From Bacillota bacterium (GTDB lineage: Bacteria > Bacillota > Bacilli > Bacillales > Cytobacillaceae), in NCBI GenBank assembly GCA_030705745.1, contig JAUZPT010000120.1, forward strand, positions 1-7,845: DNA of 7,845 nt. The letters run 5' to 3'. Position 1 is the stretch's first letter, and the number at the start of each line of letters is the position of its first letter. The translations under genes were made by a program, and so were the position numbers. The notes beneath the pieces were generated by a model, which saw nothing but the letters and a program-made list of their open reading frames with translations, was not told the DNA's origin and did no database searches. This document shows, one piece after another, positions 1 to 5,665 of the stretch.

Positions 1-260
1 CGAGAGAACATGCGGTCACGTCTTCATCGGGTGGATGAAGACCGTATCTCCGCTAGAGAACTCGCGATTATGTGTTCATCGGGTAAATGAAGACCGGATC
101 TCCGCGAGAGAACACGCGATTACGTGTTCATCGGATGGATGAAGACCGGATCTCCGCGAGAGAACATGCGATTACGTCTTCATTTGATGGATAAAGCCCG
201 AATCATCACGAGAGAACTGGCGATTACGTCTTCATCGGGTGGATGAAGACCGTATCTCTG
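1..260 (+). repeat. Left array: five tandem 52-bp hairpin-forming repeats
   Basis: Five consecutive units of exactly 52 bp start at 1, 53, 105, 157 and 209, each beginning with cgagagaac or a one-base variant and ending with atctccg or similar. The core of a unit is a near-perfect palindrome: in unit 1, GTCTTCATC at 20-28 pairs with GATGAAGAC at 34-42 around a GGGTG loop. In units 3 and 5 a second, outer stem (GATTACG-like against ATCTC-like flanks) can form. Unit 4 is the most diverged, with a weakened stem. The array begins at base 1 in unit phase, so it probably continues outside the window. The period is not a multiple of three and no long reading frame crosses it, so it is not coding. 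The same repeat occurs in reverse orientation at 5171-5625. I do not recognise a named family; there are no conserved-repeat-plus-unique-spacer units, so this is not CRISPR. Confidence 0.93.
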
Positions 261-495
261 TAGTGTTTTGTCCTCAATAGAGCTTATTAAGGACATTTAT
301 ATCATCAACTAGAATTTTTTGTCCTCAAAAGGACTCTTACTTATTAAAACAATATTTTTATGTTCATTAGCTTTTTCTTTGCATCCTATCTTCATATTTT
401 GACTGCGGTTCCGGCTACTTCTCTTATTGTGATATTTCCATAATGGGCAGTCCTGTGTGAAAGGTATTGAGAACCAACTATAAAGAAAGAAACAG

Positions 496-527
496 AAAAA
501 ACTATCCTATGATTTGGATAGTTTTTT
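496..527 (+). terminator. Hairpin terminator without an evident upstream gene
   Basis: AAAAAACTATCC (496-507) pairs perfectly with GGATAGTTTTTT (516-527) around an 8-nt loop. The 12-bp stem has an A-tract on one side and a U-tract on the other, so it could end transcription in either direction. No gene is visible immediately upstream on the + strand, so it may end a small RNA or a transcript from the left array, or be a relic of a lost gene. Confidence 0.7.
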
Positions 528-735
528 CGATTAAGGAAAGGACTTTTTCATTTTCCAAAAAATTCTTTCAAGATATATAGACACATCAAGAAAACATACG
601 ATTTCATTCTGTTTTATAATATGTAAAAACACCAACACTTACAGAGAATATCATGAAATATTACCTTACTATAGCAATGGAATGCCCTTATTTTAAAATC
701 TCCCAAAAAAAGGATTAGGGATTACTTGTTTTGTA

Positions 736-812
736 TGCTATACTTTGTCTACCATTTTCTTTACTATTCTTGTGACTCCGCCCTACTCCTATGTGAGTAG
801 GGTTTTTGTTTT
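736..812 (+). ncRNA. Candidate small RNA: extended -10 to terminator
   Basis: An extended -10 element, TGCTATACT (736-744), is followed about 60 nt later by a strong intrinsic terminator (781-812). No open frame with a ribosome binding site lies between them. The predicted transcript from about 751 would be roughly 60 nt and carry a C-rich ACTCCGCCC stretch just before and into the terminator stem. The -35 region has no good match, so the promoter call rests on the extended -10 alone. This is inferred from signals, not from similarity to a known RNA. Confidence 0.3.
781..812 (+). terminator. Intrinsic terminator, + strand
   Basis: CCCTACTC (781-788) pairs with GAGTAGGG (795-802) around a 6-nt loop, and TTTTTGTTTT follows. 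The 8-bp GC-containing stem with a U-tract is a classic rho-independent terminator reading rightwards. There is no coding sequence just upstream, so it would serve the candidate small RNA or a longer untranslated transcript. It stands back to back with the csp terminator. Confidence 0.85.
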
Positions 813-826
813 ATTTTTGCATAAAA

Positions 827-853
827 AAAAAGGCTCTACAAGAGAGCCTTTTT
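827..853 (-). terminator. Terminator of the cold-shock gene
   Basis: On the minus strand, AAAAAGGCTCT (reverse complement of 843-853) pairs with AGAGCCTTTTT (reverse complement of 827-837) around a 5-nt loop. The run of A at 823-831 on the + strand gives a minus-strand U-tract of about nine. It begins some 15 bases after the csp stop codon and fits termination of that monocistronic transcript. Because both flanks are A/T-rich it may also work in the + direction. Confidence 0.9.
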
Positions 854-868
854 ATATTTTGGTTCTTA

Positions 869-1069
869 TTATGCTTTACGAACGTTAGTAGCTTGAGGTC
901 CACGTTGGCCTTGTTCTACTTCAAAAGTAACTTCTTGACCTTCGTCTAAAGATTTGAAACCTTCGCTTTGGATAGCTGAGAAGTGTACGAATACATCGTC
1001 TCCTGCTTCGCGTTCGATGAATCCAAAACCTTTTTCTGCGTTAAACCATTTTACTTTACCTTGTTCCAT
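869..1069 (-). CDS. cspC: Cold-shock protein, CspC-like
   Basis: This is a full-length 66-residue cold-shock-domain protein: a five-stranded OB-fold that binds single-stranded RNA and DNA and acts as an RNA chaperone in the cytoplasm. Both nucleic-acid-binding motifs are present: RNP1 as KGFGFIE (13-19) and RNP2 as VFVHF (26-30). The surface aromatics W8, F15, F17, F27 and F30 are retained. The start [20 protein letters not shown] and the end NVRKA resemble Bacillus subtilis CspC more than CspB or CspD; this is from memory of those sequences, so the paralogue name is less certain than the family. The start codon has an AGGAGG ribosome binding site at 1078-1083. The gene is monocistronic, with its own promoter, a leader of about 110 nt and a terminator, and is divergent from the ABC-F gene. 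Confidence 0.96.
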   Translation of the reverse strand: MEQGKVKWFNAEKGFGFIEREAGDDVFVHFSAIQSEGFKSLDEGQEVTFEVEQGQRGPQATNVRKA

Positions 1070-1077
1070 TTGTGTTT

Positions 1078-1099
1078 CCTCCTAGTGTGCTATGCACAC
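1078..1099 (-). promoter_or_regulatory. csp Shine-Dalgarno with abutting leader hairpin
   Basis: The ribosome binding site AGGAGG (minus strand, 1078-1083) is preceded by a perfect 6-bp hairpin, GTGTGC-ata-GCACAC, at 1085-1099. Only one base separates the stem from the Shine-Dalgarno. Long structured leaders that alter translation with temperature are known for bacterial csp mRNAs; that this hairpin does so here is inference. Confidence 0.6.
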
Positions 1100-1188
1100 A
1101 ATGTATTACTATCCTTGCTCAAATCTTCAAGACAGAAAGTTAAATCACTTACCAATTCTTAACGAACAAACAAAAATAATTCTTTTTT

Positions 1189-1217
1189 AGAATAACATAT
1201 ATTCGCTATAAGTGCAA
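1189..1217 (-). promoter_or_regulatory. Promoter of the cold-shock gene
   Basis: On the minus strand a TTGCAC -35 (1212-1217) is separated by exactly 17 bp from a TATTCT -10 (1189-1194). The base triplet TGT immediately upstream of the -10 makes it an extended -10. Transcription would start near 1182, giving a leader of roughly 110 nt before the csp start codon, a typical length for csp genes. A/T-rich DNA upstream of the -35 (about 1220-1250) could act as an UP element. Confidence 0.75.
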
Positions 1218-1253
1218 ATGGAACCTATTTTAGCAAAATTAAATATATTGCCT

Positions 1254-1282
1254 TTCGCACTCTGAATGTGCTTGTTTATAAT
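1254..1282 (+). promoter_or_regulatory. Candidate promoter of the ABC-F gene
   Basis: TTCGCA (1254-1259) and a perfect TATAAT (1277-1282) are separated by 17 bp on the + strand, predicting a start near 1289 and a leader of about 128 nt. The leader holds a GGGAAT/ATTCCC hairpin (1297-1302 with 1310-1315). A second candidate is the extended -10 TGTTATATT at 1331-1339, which would give a leader of about 70 nt. The sequence alone does not decide between them. Confidence 0.4.
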
Positions 1283-1416
1283 CGTTTTTAAAAATTGGGA
1301 ATTCACACCATTCCCCTGACGAATGATCCGTGTTATATTTTACTATTGGTGAACAAAATTAAGTGATTGAATTTAAATATATTTTTCCTTAATAAAATGA
1401 AATGAGTGTGAAATAG

Positions 1417-2973
1417 ATGAGTATATTAACTGTTAAAGACCTAAGTCACGGATTTGGAGATCGTGCTATTTTCAATAACGTTTCCTTCCGCTTGTTAAAA
1501 GGAGAACACATCGCTTTGGTTGGTGCGAACGGTGAAGGTAAATCAACGTTTATGAATATCATTACGGGGCAGCTTCAGCCTGATGATGGAAAAGTAGAGT
1601 GGGCTAGGAATCAACGGGTCGGTTATCTCGACCAGCATGCTGTTTTACAAAAAGGATTGACCATTCGTGATGTACTAAAAACGGCGTTTCAATATCTCTT
1701 CGATGTTGAAATGAATATTAATACGATTTACGGGAACATGGCTGACGTTACACCTGAAGAAATGGAAAAGATGTTAGATGAAGTTGGTACATTACAGGAT
1801 ATATTAACAAATAATGATTTCTATGTTATTGATGCCAAAGTAGAAGAAGTGGCACGTGGACTTGGTCTTGATGATGTTGGTCTGGAAAAAGATGTTCATG
1901 ATTTAAGCGGCGGGCAAAGAACAAAGGTATTATTGGCCAAGCTTTTACTTGAGAAGCCAGATATCCTTTTACTAGATGAACCGACGAACTATTTGGACGA
2001 ACAGCATATTGAATGGTTAAGACGTTACCTGCAAGAATACGAAAATGCATTTTTATTAATATCCCATGACATCCCATTTCTTAATAGTGTTGTAAATGTT
2101 ATCTACCACCTTGAAAATCAAGAATTAAATCGTTATGTCGGCGATTATAATAATTTCCTTACAATATACGAAGCAAAAAAACTACAAGTAGAAGCAGCTT
2201 TTAAAAGACAACAAGCAGAGATTTCTAATTTAAAGGATTTTGTTGCACGTAATAAAGCACGGGCATCTACTAGTAATCTGGCCATGTCGAGACAGAAAAA
2301 ACTTGATAAGATGGAGATTATTGAAGTTGGACATGAACGACCAAAGCCTGACTTCAATTTTAAAGAAGCAAGAACCTCTGGTAAAACGATTTTTGAAACG
2401 AAAGAATTAGTGATTGGTTACGAAGAACCGCTGTCAAAAACGTTAAATCTGTATATGGAACGCGGACAAAAGGTGGCATTGGTTGGTGCAAACGGCATCG
2501 GGAAAACCACCCTCCTTCGAAGTATTCTTGGAGAAATACAAGCTCTTTCAGGTGAAGTTGAACGCGGTGAACACCAATCGATTGGTTATTTTGAACAAGA
2601 AGTGAAAACGGCGAATCAAAACACATGTATCGAAGAGGTTTGGAATGAGTTCCCTCATTTAAGCCAAGGAGAAGTTCGCGCTGCTCTTGCAAGATGTGGG
2701 TTAACAAGAAAGCACATTGAAAGCAAAATATCGGTTTTAAGTGGTGGCGAGAAAGCGAAAGTAAGGTTATGTAAGCTTCTTAACCGTGAAAGCAATATCC
2801 TTGTTTTCGATGAGCCAACAAACCATTTGGATGTCGATGCAAAAAATGAACTTAAACGTGCTTTGAAATCGTATAAGGGAAGCATTCTTCTTATCTCTCA
2901 TGAACCTGAGTTTTATCAAGACGTGGTAACAGAGGTTTGGAACGTAGAATCTTGGACCACTAAAGCACTATAA
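1417..2973 (+). CDS. ykpA: ABC-F family ATPase, YkpA/YbiT-like
   Basis: This 518-residue protein has two fused ABC ATPase domains and no membrane segments, so it is an ABC-F protein acting at the ribosome rather than a transporter. Domain 1 has Walker A GANGEGKS (36-43), signature LSGGQ (163-167), Walker B ILLLDEPTN (183-191, catalytic E188) and the switch ISHD (215-218). Domain 2 has GANGIGKT (357-364), LSGGE (441-445), ILVFDEPTN (461-469, E466) and ISHE (493-496). The charged linker at about 245-320 is the element that reaches toward the peptidyl-tRNA site in this family. About 70 residues inserted between Walker A and the signature of domain 1 (roughly 80-150) fit the arm subdomain. Overall wording matches Bacillus YkpA / E. 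coli YbiT rather than drug-resistance ABC-F proteins such as Vga or Lsa. All ATPase motifs look intact. The start has only a weak ribosome binding site (GAGTG, 1404-1408), and the gene ends at a strong terminator. Confidence 0.93.
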   Translation: MSILTVKDLSHGFGDRAIFNNVSFRLLKGEHIALVGANGEGKSTFMNIITGQLQPDDGKVEWARNQRVGYLDQHAVLQKGLTIRDVLKTAFQYLFDVEMNINTIYGNMADVTPEEMEKMLDEVGTLQDILTNNDFYVIDAKVEEVARGLGLDDVGLEKDVHDLSGGQRTKVLLAKLLLEKPDILLLDEPTNYLDEQHIEWLRRYLQEYENAFLLISHDIPFLNSVVNVIYHLENQELNRYVGDYNNFLTIYEAKKLQVEAAFKRQQAEISNLKDFVARNKARASTSNLAMSRQKKLDKMEIIEVGHERPKPDFNFKEARTSGKTIFETKELVIGYEEPLSKTLNLYMERGQKVALVGANGIGKTTLLRSILGEIQALSGEVERGEHQSIGYFEQEVKTANQNTCIEEVWNEFPHLSQGEVRAALARCGLTRKHIESKISVLSGGEKAKVRLCKLLNRESNILVFDEPTNHLDVDAKNELKRALKSYKGSILLISHEPEFYQDVVTEVWNVESWTTKAL

Positions 2974-2981
2974 TTATAGTA

Positions 2982-3017
2982 AAAAAAGCCTCCTTTTTTG
3001 AAAAAGGAGGCTTTTTT
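2982..3017. terminator. Bidirectional terminator between convergent genes
   Basis: AAAAAAGCCTCC (2982-2993) pairs with GGAGGCTTTTTT (3006-3017), and the stem extends through a T-run and an A-run to a tiny loop, 16 bp or so in all. Each strand has a U-tract after the stem. It starts eight bases after the ABC-F stop and also lies downstream of the minus-strand operon, so it can serve both convergent transcripts. Confidence 0.93.
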
Positions 3018-3095
3018 GTACACCCTGCTGCGGGAAAAATTGCTGTAACTATTTTTCCTCTATCAGGTTTTATTGGAAATTGACCAGACACCTAA

Positions 3096-3557
3096 TTATT
3101 TCTTGAAAATAGTAGAAATCACCTGATCGTAAGACATTTCACTATCCACGACAAATACACCTGGGCGCAAATTGTTTTCTACCCCTTTTTTCTGTACATC
3201 TTGTGAAAATTTAAATGCATTCGGAATGATTTTTGCCGTTACTAATGCTTTTCCTACATCGATACTGGTCATCCCATCGGAAACGTTGATCACTACTTTT
3301 GTTACGCCTTTAGTAGTGCTGTTGTCTTTCGGCGAATCTTGTTTTTCCGCTGTTGGCTTTGCATTTTTTAAGTTCTTTTCATAGTTATCCTTCGTTTGAA
3401 CGATATAGCCTTTAGATTCAAGTTGAGCTGCCATCTCATTTTCAGAAAGCTCAGCATACACTGTCTTTACTTTTGGTTCTGAAAAATAAGCTGCAGCGCA
3501 AATAACGGTCGCAATAAGAATTCCTGCTGCAAAGCTGCTTAATAAGTTAATTCTCAT
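3096..3557 (-). CDS. Membrane-anchored MltG/YceG-like protein lacking the catalytic domain
   Basis: The protein has 153 residues from the chosen start. It has an N-terminal membrane segment (about 5-25), a low-complexity K/E/S/T-rich stretch (about 60-85), and a C-terminal domain (about 88-153). That domain has the pattern VVINVSDGMTSIDVGKAL ... II..A..F ... LRPGVFVVDSEMSYDQVISTIF, which matches the LysM-like subdomain of the MltG/YceG endolytic transglycosylases. Full MltG proteins are over twice as long and carry a catalytic glutamate domain after this region; it is absent here, so enzyme activity is not expected. The topology suggests one helix with the rest outside, near the cell wall. 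The frame is open up to an ATG at 3578, but AAGGGAG (about 3566-3572) sits 11 bases before the ATG at 3557, so I prefer 3557. This start overlaps the upstream gene by 11 bases (translational coupling). Confidence 0.8.
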   Translation of the reverse strand: MRINLLSSFAAGILIATVICAAAYFSEPKVKTVYAELSENEMAAQLESKGYIVQTKDNYEKNLKNAKPTAEKQDSPKDNSTTKGVTKVVINVSDGMTSIDVGKALVTAKIIPNAFKFSQDVQKKGVENNLRPGVFVVDSEMSYDQVISTIFKK

Positions 3558-3927
3558 TGGCAACTTTTCTCCCTTCATCCCTTACTATTTGGTAAGGGGC
3601 AAGCAGCTGTTCGATCTCCGTTTTGGATACGTTGTATGTCTCAGCAATGCTCTCCATTGAGTAGTTGCGCTTGAATAAATCCAGTACACCGCGTCTGAAG
3701 ATTTTTTCATCTGATGTGAGGTGAATTCCATTCTCACCCATTGCCACTTCAATGTCGAGTTCAGTATTACGAACAGATTCCTGAACGGCATTGATTTCTT
3801 TCATAAGCGAAATATGGATCTGATCGATATGGTTGCGTTCTATTTTTGCAGTACGAGTTGACTTTAATATAGAAAACATTAGTAATAAAGCCGAAATAAC
3901 AAACAAACCGGTTAAAGTTCCATCCAT
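3547..3927 (-). CDS. Small membrane protein with coiled coil and HTH-like C-terminus
   Basis: This 126-residue protein is of unknown function. It has one N-terminal hydrophobic segment (about 5-21), a charged, probably coiled-coil stretch (about 28-62), and a C-terminal segment (about 76-113). In that last segment YSMESIAETYNVSKTEIEQL reads like a helix-turn-helix in which the turn lies near Asn99-Ser101. The architecture resembles that of the DUF6115/YlxL (SwrB-like) proteins of Bacillus, but I cannot confirm homology from sequence reading alone. The start is well supported by AGGAGG (3935-3940), seven bases before the ATG. It is the first gene of a two-gene operon and overlaps the MltG-like gene, which suggests the two membrane-anchored proteins work together. 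A TATAAT promoter and a perfect inverted repeat lie just upstream. Confidence 0.8.
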   Translation of the reverse strand: MDGTLTGLFVISALLLMFSILKSTRTAKIERNHIDQIHISLMKEINAVQESVRNTELDIEVAMGENGIHLTSDEKIFRRGVLDLFKRNYSMESIAETYNVSKTEIEQLLAPYQIVRDEGRKVANEN

Positions 3928-3934
3928 CTAAATC

Positions 3935-3998
3935 CCTCCTTAATTGAATCACAATTTCATATTATACAGACTAAAATTGAAGTTTTCGATTCAATTTT
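3935..3998 (-). promoter_or_regulatory. Promoter, inverted-repeat operator candidate and RBS of the two-gene operon
   Basis: On the minus strand a perfect TATAAT (3961-3966) would start transcription near 3954, leaving a leader of about 27 nt with AGGAGG at 3935-3940. There is no good -35. In that place lies a perfect 9-bp inverted repeat, AAAATTGAA (3973-3981) and TTCAATTTT (3990-3998), with an 8-bp spacer. A third TTGAAT half-site lies at 3944-3949. A -10 with a poor -35 and an inverted repeat over the -35 region fits a promoter controlled by a DNA-binding protein; this is inference. Confidence 0.5.
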
Positions 3999-4110
3999 GA
4001 AAAACACGCAATAAGTCCGATGGATTTTACAAATTCTGCGGAAAAAGGAAGTCGATTCATTTAACAAAATGTTCATTTTTTCCTGTATGTATTTCGATTA
4101 TGATAAAGGT

Positions 4111-4118
4111 GGAGGTGG
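4111..4118 (+). promoter_or_regulatory. Strong RBS of the NERD gene
   Basis: GGAGGTGG lies six bases from the end of GGAGG to the ATG at 4122, which fixes the start codon. A tentative -10, TATGAT at 4099-4104, would overlap the region too closely to leave much leader, so no promoter is called. Confidence 0.7.
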
Positions 4119-4121
4119 AAT

Positions 4122-5048
4122 ATGATTATTAAGGCACGAAAAGAATCAGAATCATTAAAGATTCTGAGAAGTTTAAACTACCGAATGGAATTAACGGCAA
4201 CTCAGCAAAAGTATTATTTTAATCTTGAAAAAGGCTATGAAGGCGAAGTTCAATTTGATCGATCAACTGAGAAAATTCAAACGGAATGTTTGATTCTAAA
4301 CGATCTTCTTTTGGAAGTGAACAACACAAAGTTTCAAATTGATTCCTTGATAATTTTTAAGGATACGGTTTACCATTTCGAGGTGAAGAATTATGAAGGA
4401 GATTATTATTACGAGGCTGACAACTTATTAACCATCTCAAAGAAGGAAATCAAAAATCCCTTTGATCAGCTTAAACGGGGCCAGTCATTGCTCCGGCAAC
4501 TTTTTCAACAGAATAGCATTACTTTCCCCATTGATTCCCTCGTTATTTTCATTAACCCCGAATTCTCTCTCTACCAAGCCCCGTTGAACATGCCTTTTAT
4601 TTTCCAATCACAGCTCACTCGCTTTCTAAAAAAATTAAACAATAAGCCGTCCGTAGTAAATGACCGTCATAAGAAGCTGGCTGAAAAACTCGTTTCATTG
4701 CATCAACCTGAATCACTTTTTCCAAATATACCTGCCTACAATTTTGGCCAGCTTAAGAAGGGAAATCTGTGTGCGGGATGTGGGTCGTTTTCAATGATTG
4801 TTCGAGGGAAGAAATTATACTGTAGTAATTGTGGGTTTGGGGAAAGTACTGATTTTGCAGTTATGCGAACTATCGATGAGTATAAGATTCTTTTTCCTCA
4901 GAGAACTATTACTACAAATGATATTTATGAATGGTGCGGTGAAATTGTTCCTAAGAGAGTAATCAGCAGGATTCTAGGTAAAAATTTTGAAAAATCGGGT
5001 GTTCATCAATGGTCCATTTATAAATACACGAGTAAAAAAGAAAATTAA
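4122..5048 (+). CDS. NERD-domain (nuclease-related) protein with zinc ribbon
   Basis: The protein has 308 residues. The NERD domain (about 36-150) belongs to the restriction-endonuclease-like superfamily. It shows the conserved acidic start KGYEGEVQFD (37-46), the Asp of the metal site in FQIDSLII (D74), the E-x-K pair in HFEVKN (E87, K89), and a downstream Gln in the FDQLKRGQ segment (Q116). The catalytic D/ExK residues are all present, so nuclease activity is plausible but unproven. Two CxxC pairs (C217/C220 and C234/C237, separated by 13 residues) form a zinc ribbon. The last 70 residues look helical, with IYEWCGEIVPKRVISRIL (268-285) possibly helix-turn-helix-like. There is no signal peptide or membrane segment. 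It is a single gene on the + strand, divergent from the operon to its left and followed by the inverted 52-bp array. NERD proteins are common in Bacillaceae without an assigned role; defence is possible but not shown. Confidence 0.88.
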   Translation: MIIKARKESESLKILRSLNYRMELTATQQKYYFNLEKGYEGEVQFDRSTEKIQTECLILNDLLLEVNNTKFQIDSLIIFKDTVYHFEVKNYEGDYYYEADNLLTISKKEIKNPFDQLKRGQSLLRQLFQQNSITFPIDSLVIFINPEFSLYQAPLNMPFIFQSQLTRFLKKLNNKPSVVNDRHKKLAEKLVSLHQPESLFPNIPAYNFGQLKKGNLCAGCGSFSMIVRGKKLYCSNCGFGESTDFAVMRTIDEYKILFPQRTITTNDIYEWCGEIVPKRVISRILGKNFEKSGVHQWSIYKYTSKKEN

Positions 5049-5170
5049 ATTTTATTTTATTTTGATGGTAGAGCACACCGCAAAATTAGATACTAGAATG
5101 TTATTATAACTTAAATGAAGAACTGGTTTTGCTTTCCTATGGCAGATTGGGCTTGCTGACAGGTTCGGGT

Positions 5171-5625
5171 GCTCTCTTGCGGAAGTTGCTCTTTATCCAC
5201 CTGATGAAGACGTAATCTCGTGTTCTCTCGCGGAGATTCGGTCTTCATCCATCAAATGAAGATGTAATCTCGTACTCTCTCGCAGAGATTCGGTCTTCAT
5301 CCACCCGATGAACACGTAATCGCGTGCTCTCTCGCAGAGATTCGGTCTTCATCCACCCGATGAACACGTAATCTCGTACTCTCTCGAGGAGATTGCGTCT
5401 TCATCCACCCTATGAACACGTAATCTCGTACTCTCTCGCGGAGATTGCGTCTTCATCCATCAGATGAACACGTAATCTCGTACTCTCTCGCGGAGATTCG
5501 GTCTTCATCCACCCGATGAAGACGTAATCGTGTGCTCACTCTCGGAGATTGCGTCTTCATACGCCCAATGAAAACGTGTTCGGGAAACCTCGTCACGAGA
5601 TCCGGTCTTCATTCACCTTATGATA
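5171..5625 (-). repeat. Right array: eight to nine 52-bp hairpin repeats, opposite orientation
   Basis: Units begin (usually as cggagatt or cagagatt) at 5231, 5283, 5335, 5387, 5439 and 5491, six exact 52-bp steps to 5542. Degenerate copies lie at both ends (about 5180-5230 with 51 bp; 5543-5592 with 50 bp; partial from 5593 and at 5171-5179). Decay at both edges with clean copies inside is usual for an array that grew by tandem duplication. Each unit is the reverse complement of the left-array unit: for example GTCTTCATCCACCCGATGAA at 5501-5520. The predicted fold is GAGATT paired with AATCTC outside and GTCTTCATC with GATGAAGAC inside around a CACCC loop, with an 11-base linker such as GTACTCTCTCG between hairpins. 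Several units read GATGAACAC instead, leaving one mismatch. It is not coding. Confidence 0.93.
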
Positions 5626-5665
5626 GATAGATATGGCTTTCATACCAAGATAATTTCCCACTAGA

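Larger units (their letters stand above)
261..868. other. Gene-poor intergenic stretch with terminator-like hairpins
   Basis: About 600 bases lie between the left repeat array and the csp stop codon, and I see no convincing protein gene in them. The stretch holds two copies of TTTTGTCCTCAA (266-277 and 317-328), a terminator-like hairpin at 496-527, a second + strand terminator at 781-812 and the csp terminator at 827-853. A perfect TATAAT lies at 615-620 but has no good -35. The short frames at 360-443 (27 codons, hydrophobic) and 653-718 (21 codons) lack ribosome binding sites and were not called. Confidence 0.6.
1070..1416. other. Divergent csp / ABC-F control region
   Basis: These 347 bases separate two divergently transcribed genes. 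The left third is the csp leader, and the middle holds back-to-back promoters (csp 1189-1217 leftwards; ABC-F candidate 1254-1282 rightwards). The right third is the predicted ABC-F leader. I see no protein gene here, only a two-codon frame, ATGAAATGA (1397-1405), just before the ABC-F start. Confidence 0.6.

Noticed and set aside
1..260. CRISPR array
   Set aside because: The whole 52-bp unit repeats; there is no alternation of constant repeat and unique spacer, and no cas genes are nearby.
321..334. GTCCT/AGGAC hairpin as terminator
   Set aside because: Only a 5-bp stem, with no U-tract on the correct side in either direction.
360..443. 27-codon hydrophobic peptide, possible type I toxin
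   Set aside because: No ribosome binding site before the ATG and no antisense promoter pair seen; length is within chance for A/T-rich DNA.
653..718. 21-codon frame
   Set aside because: No Shine-Dalgarno and no coding character; the upstream TATAAT at 615 lacks a -35.
1826..2885. Minus-strand frames of 70 to 115 codons inside the ABC-F gene
   Set aside because: They lie opposite a well-conserved coding sequence and have no family likeness or ribosome binding sites.
1417..2973. Antibiotic-resistance ABC-F (Vga/Lsa/OptrA type)
   Set aside because: Overall wording follows the housekeeping YkpA/YbiT group, so resistance should not be inferred.
3033..3058. GGAAAAAT/ATTTTTCC stem-loop downstream of the MltG-like gene
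   Set aside because: An almost pure A/T stem with a 10-nt loop; the strong bidirectional terminator at 2982-3017 is sufficient.
3585..3952. Alternative minus-strand frames overlapping the 126-residue gene
   Set aside because: The 126-residue frame has a membrane segment, coiled coil and strong AGGAGG; the others are out-of-frame shadows.
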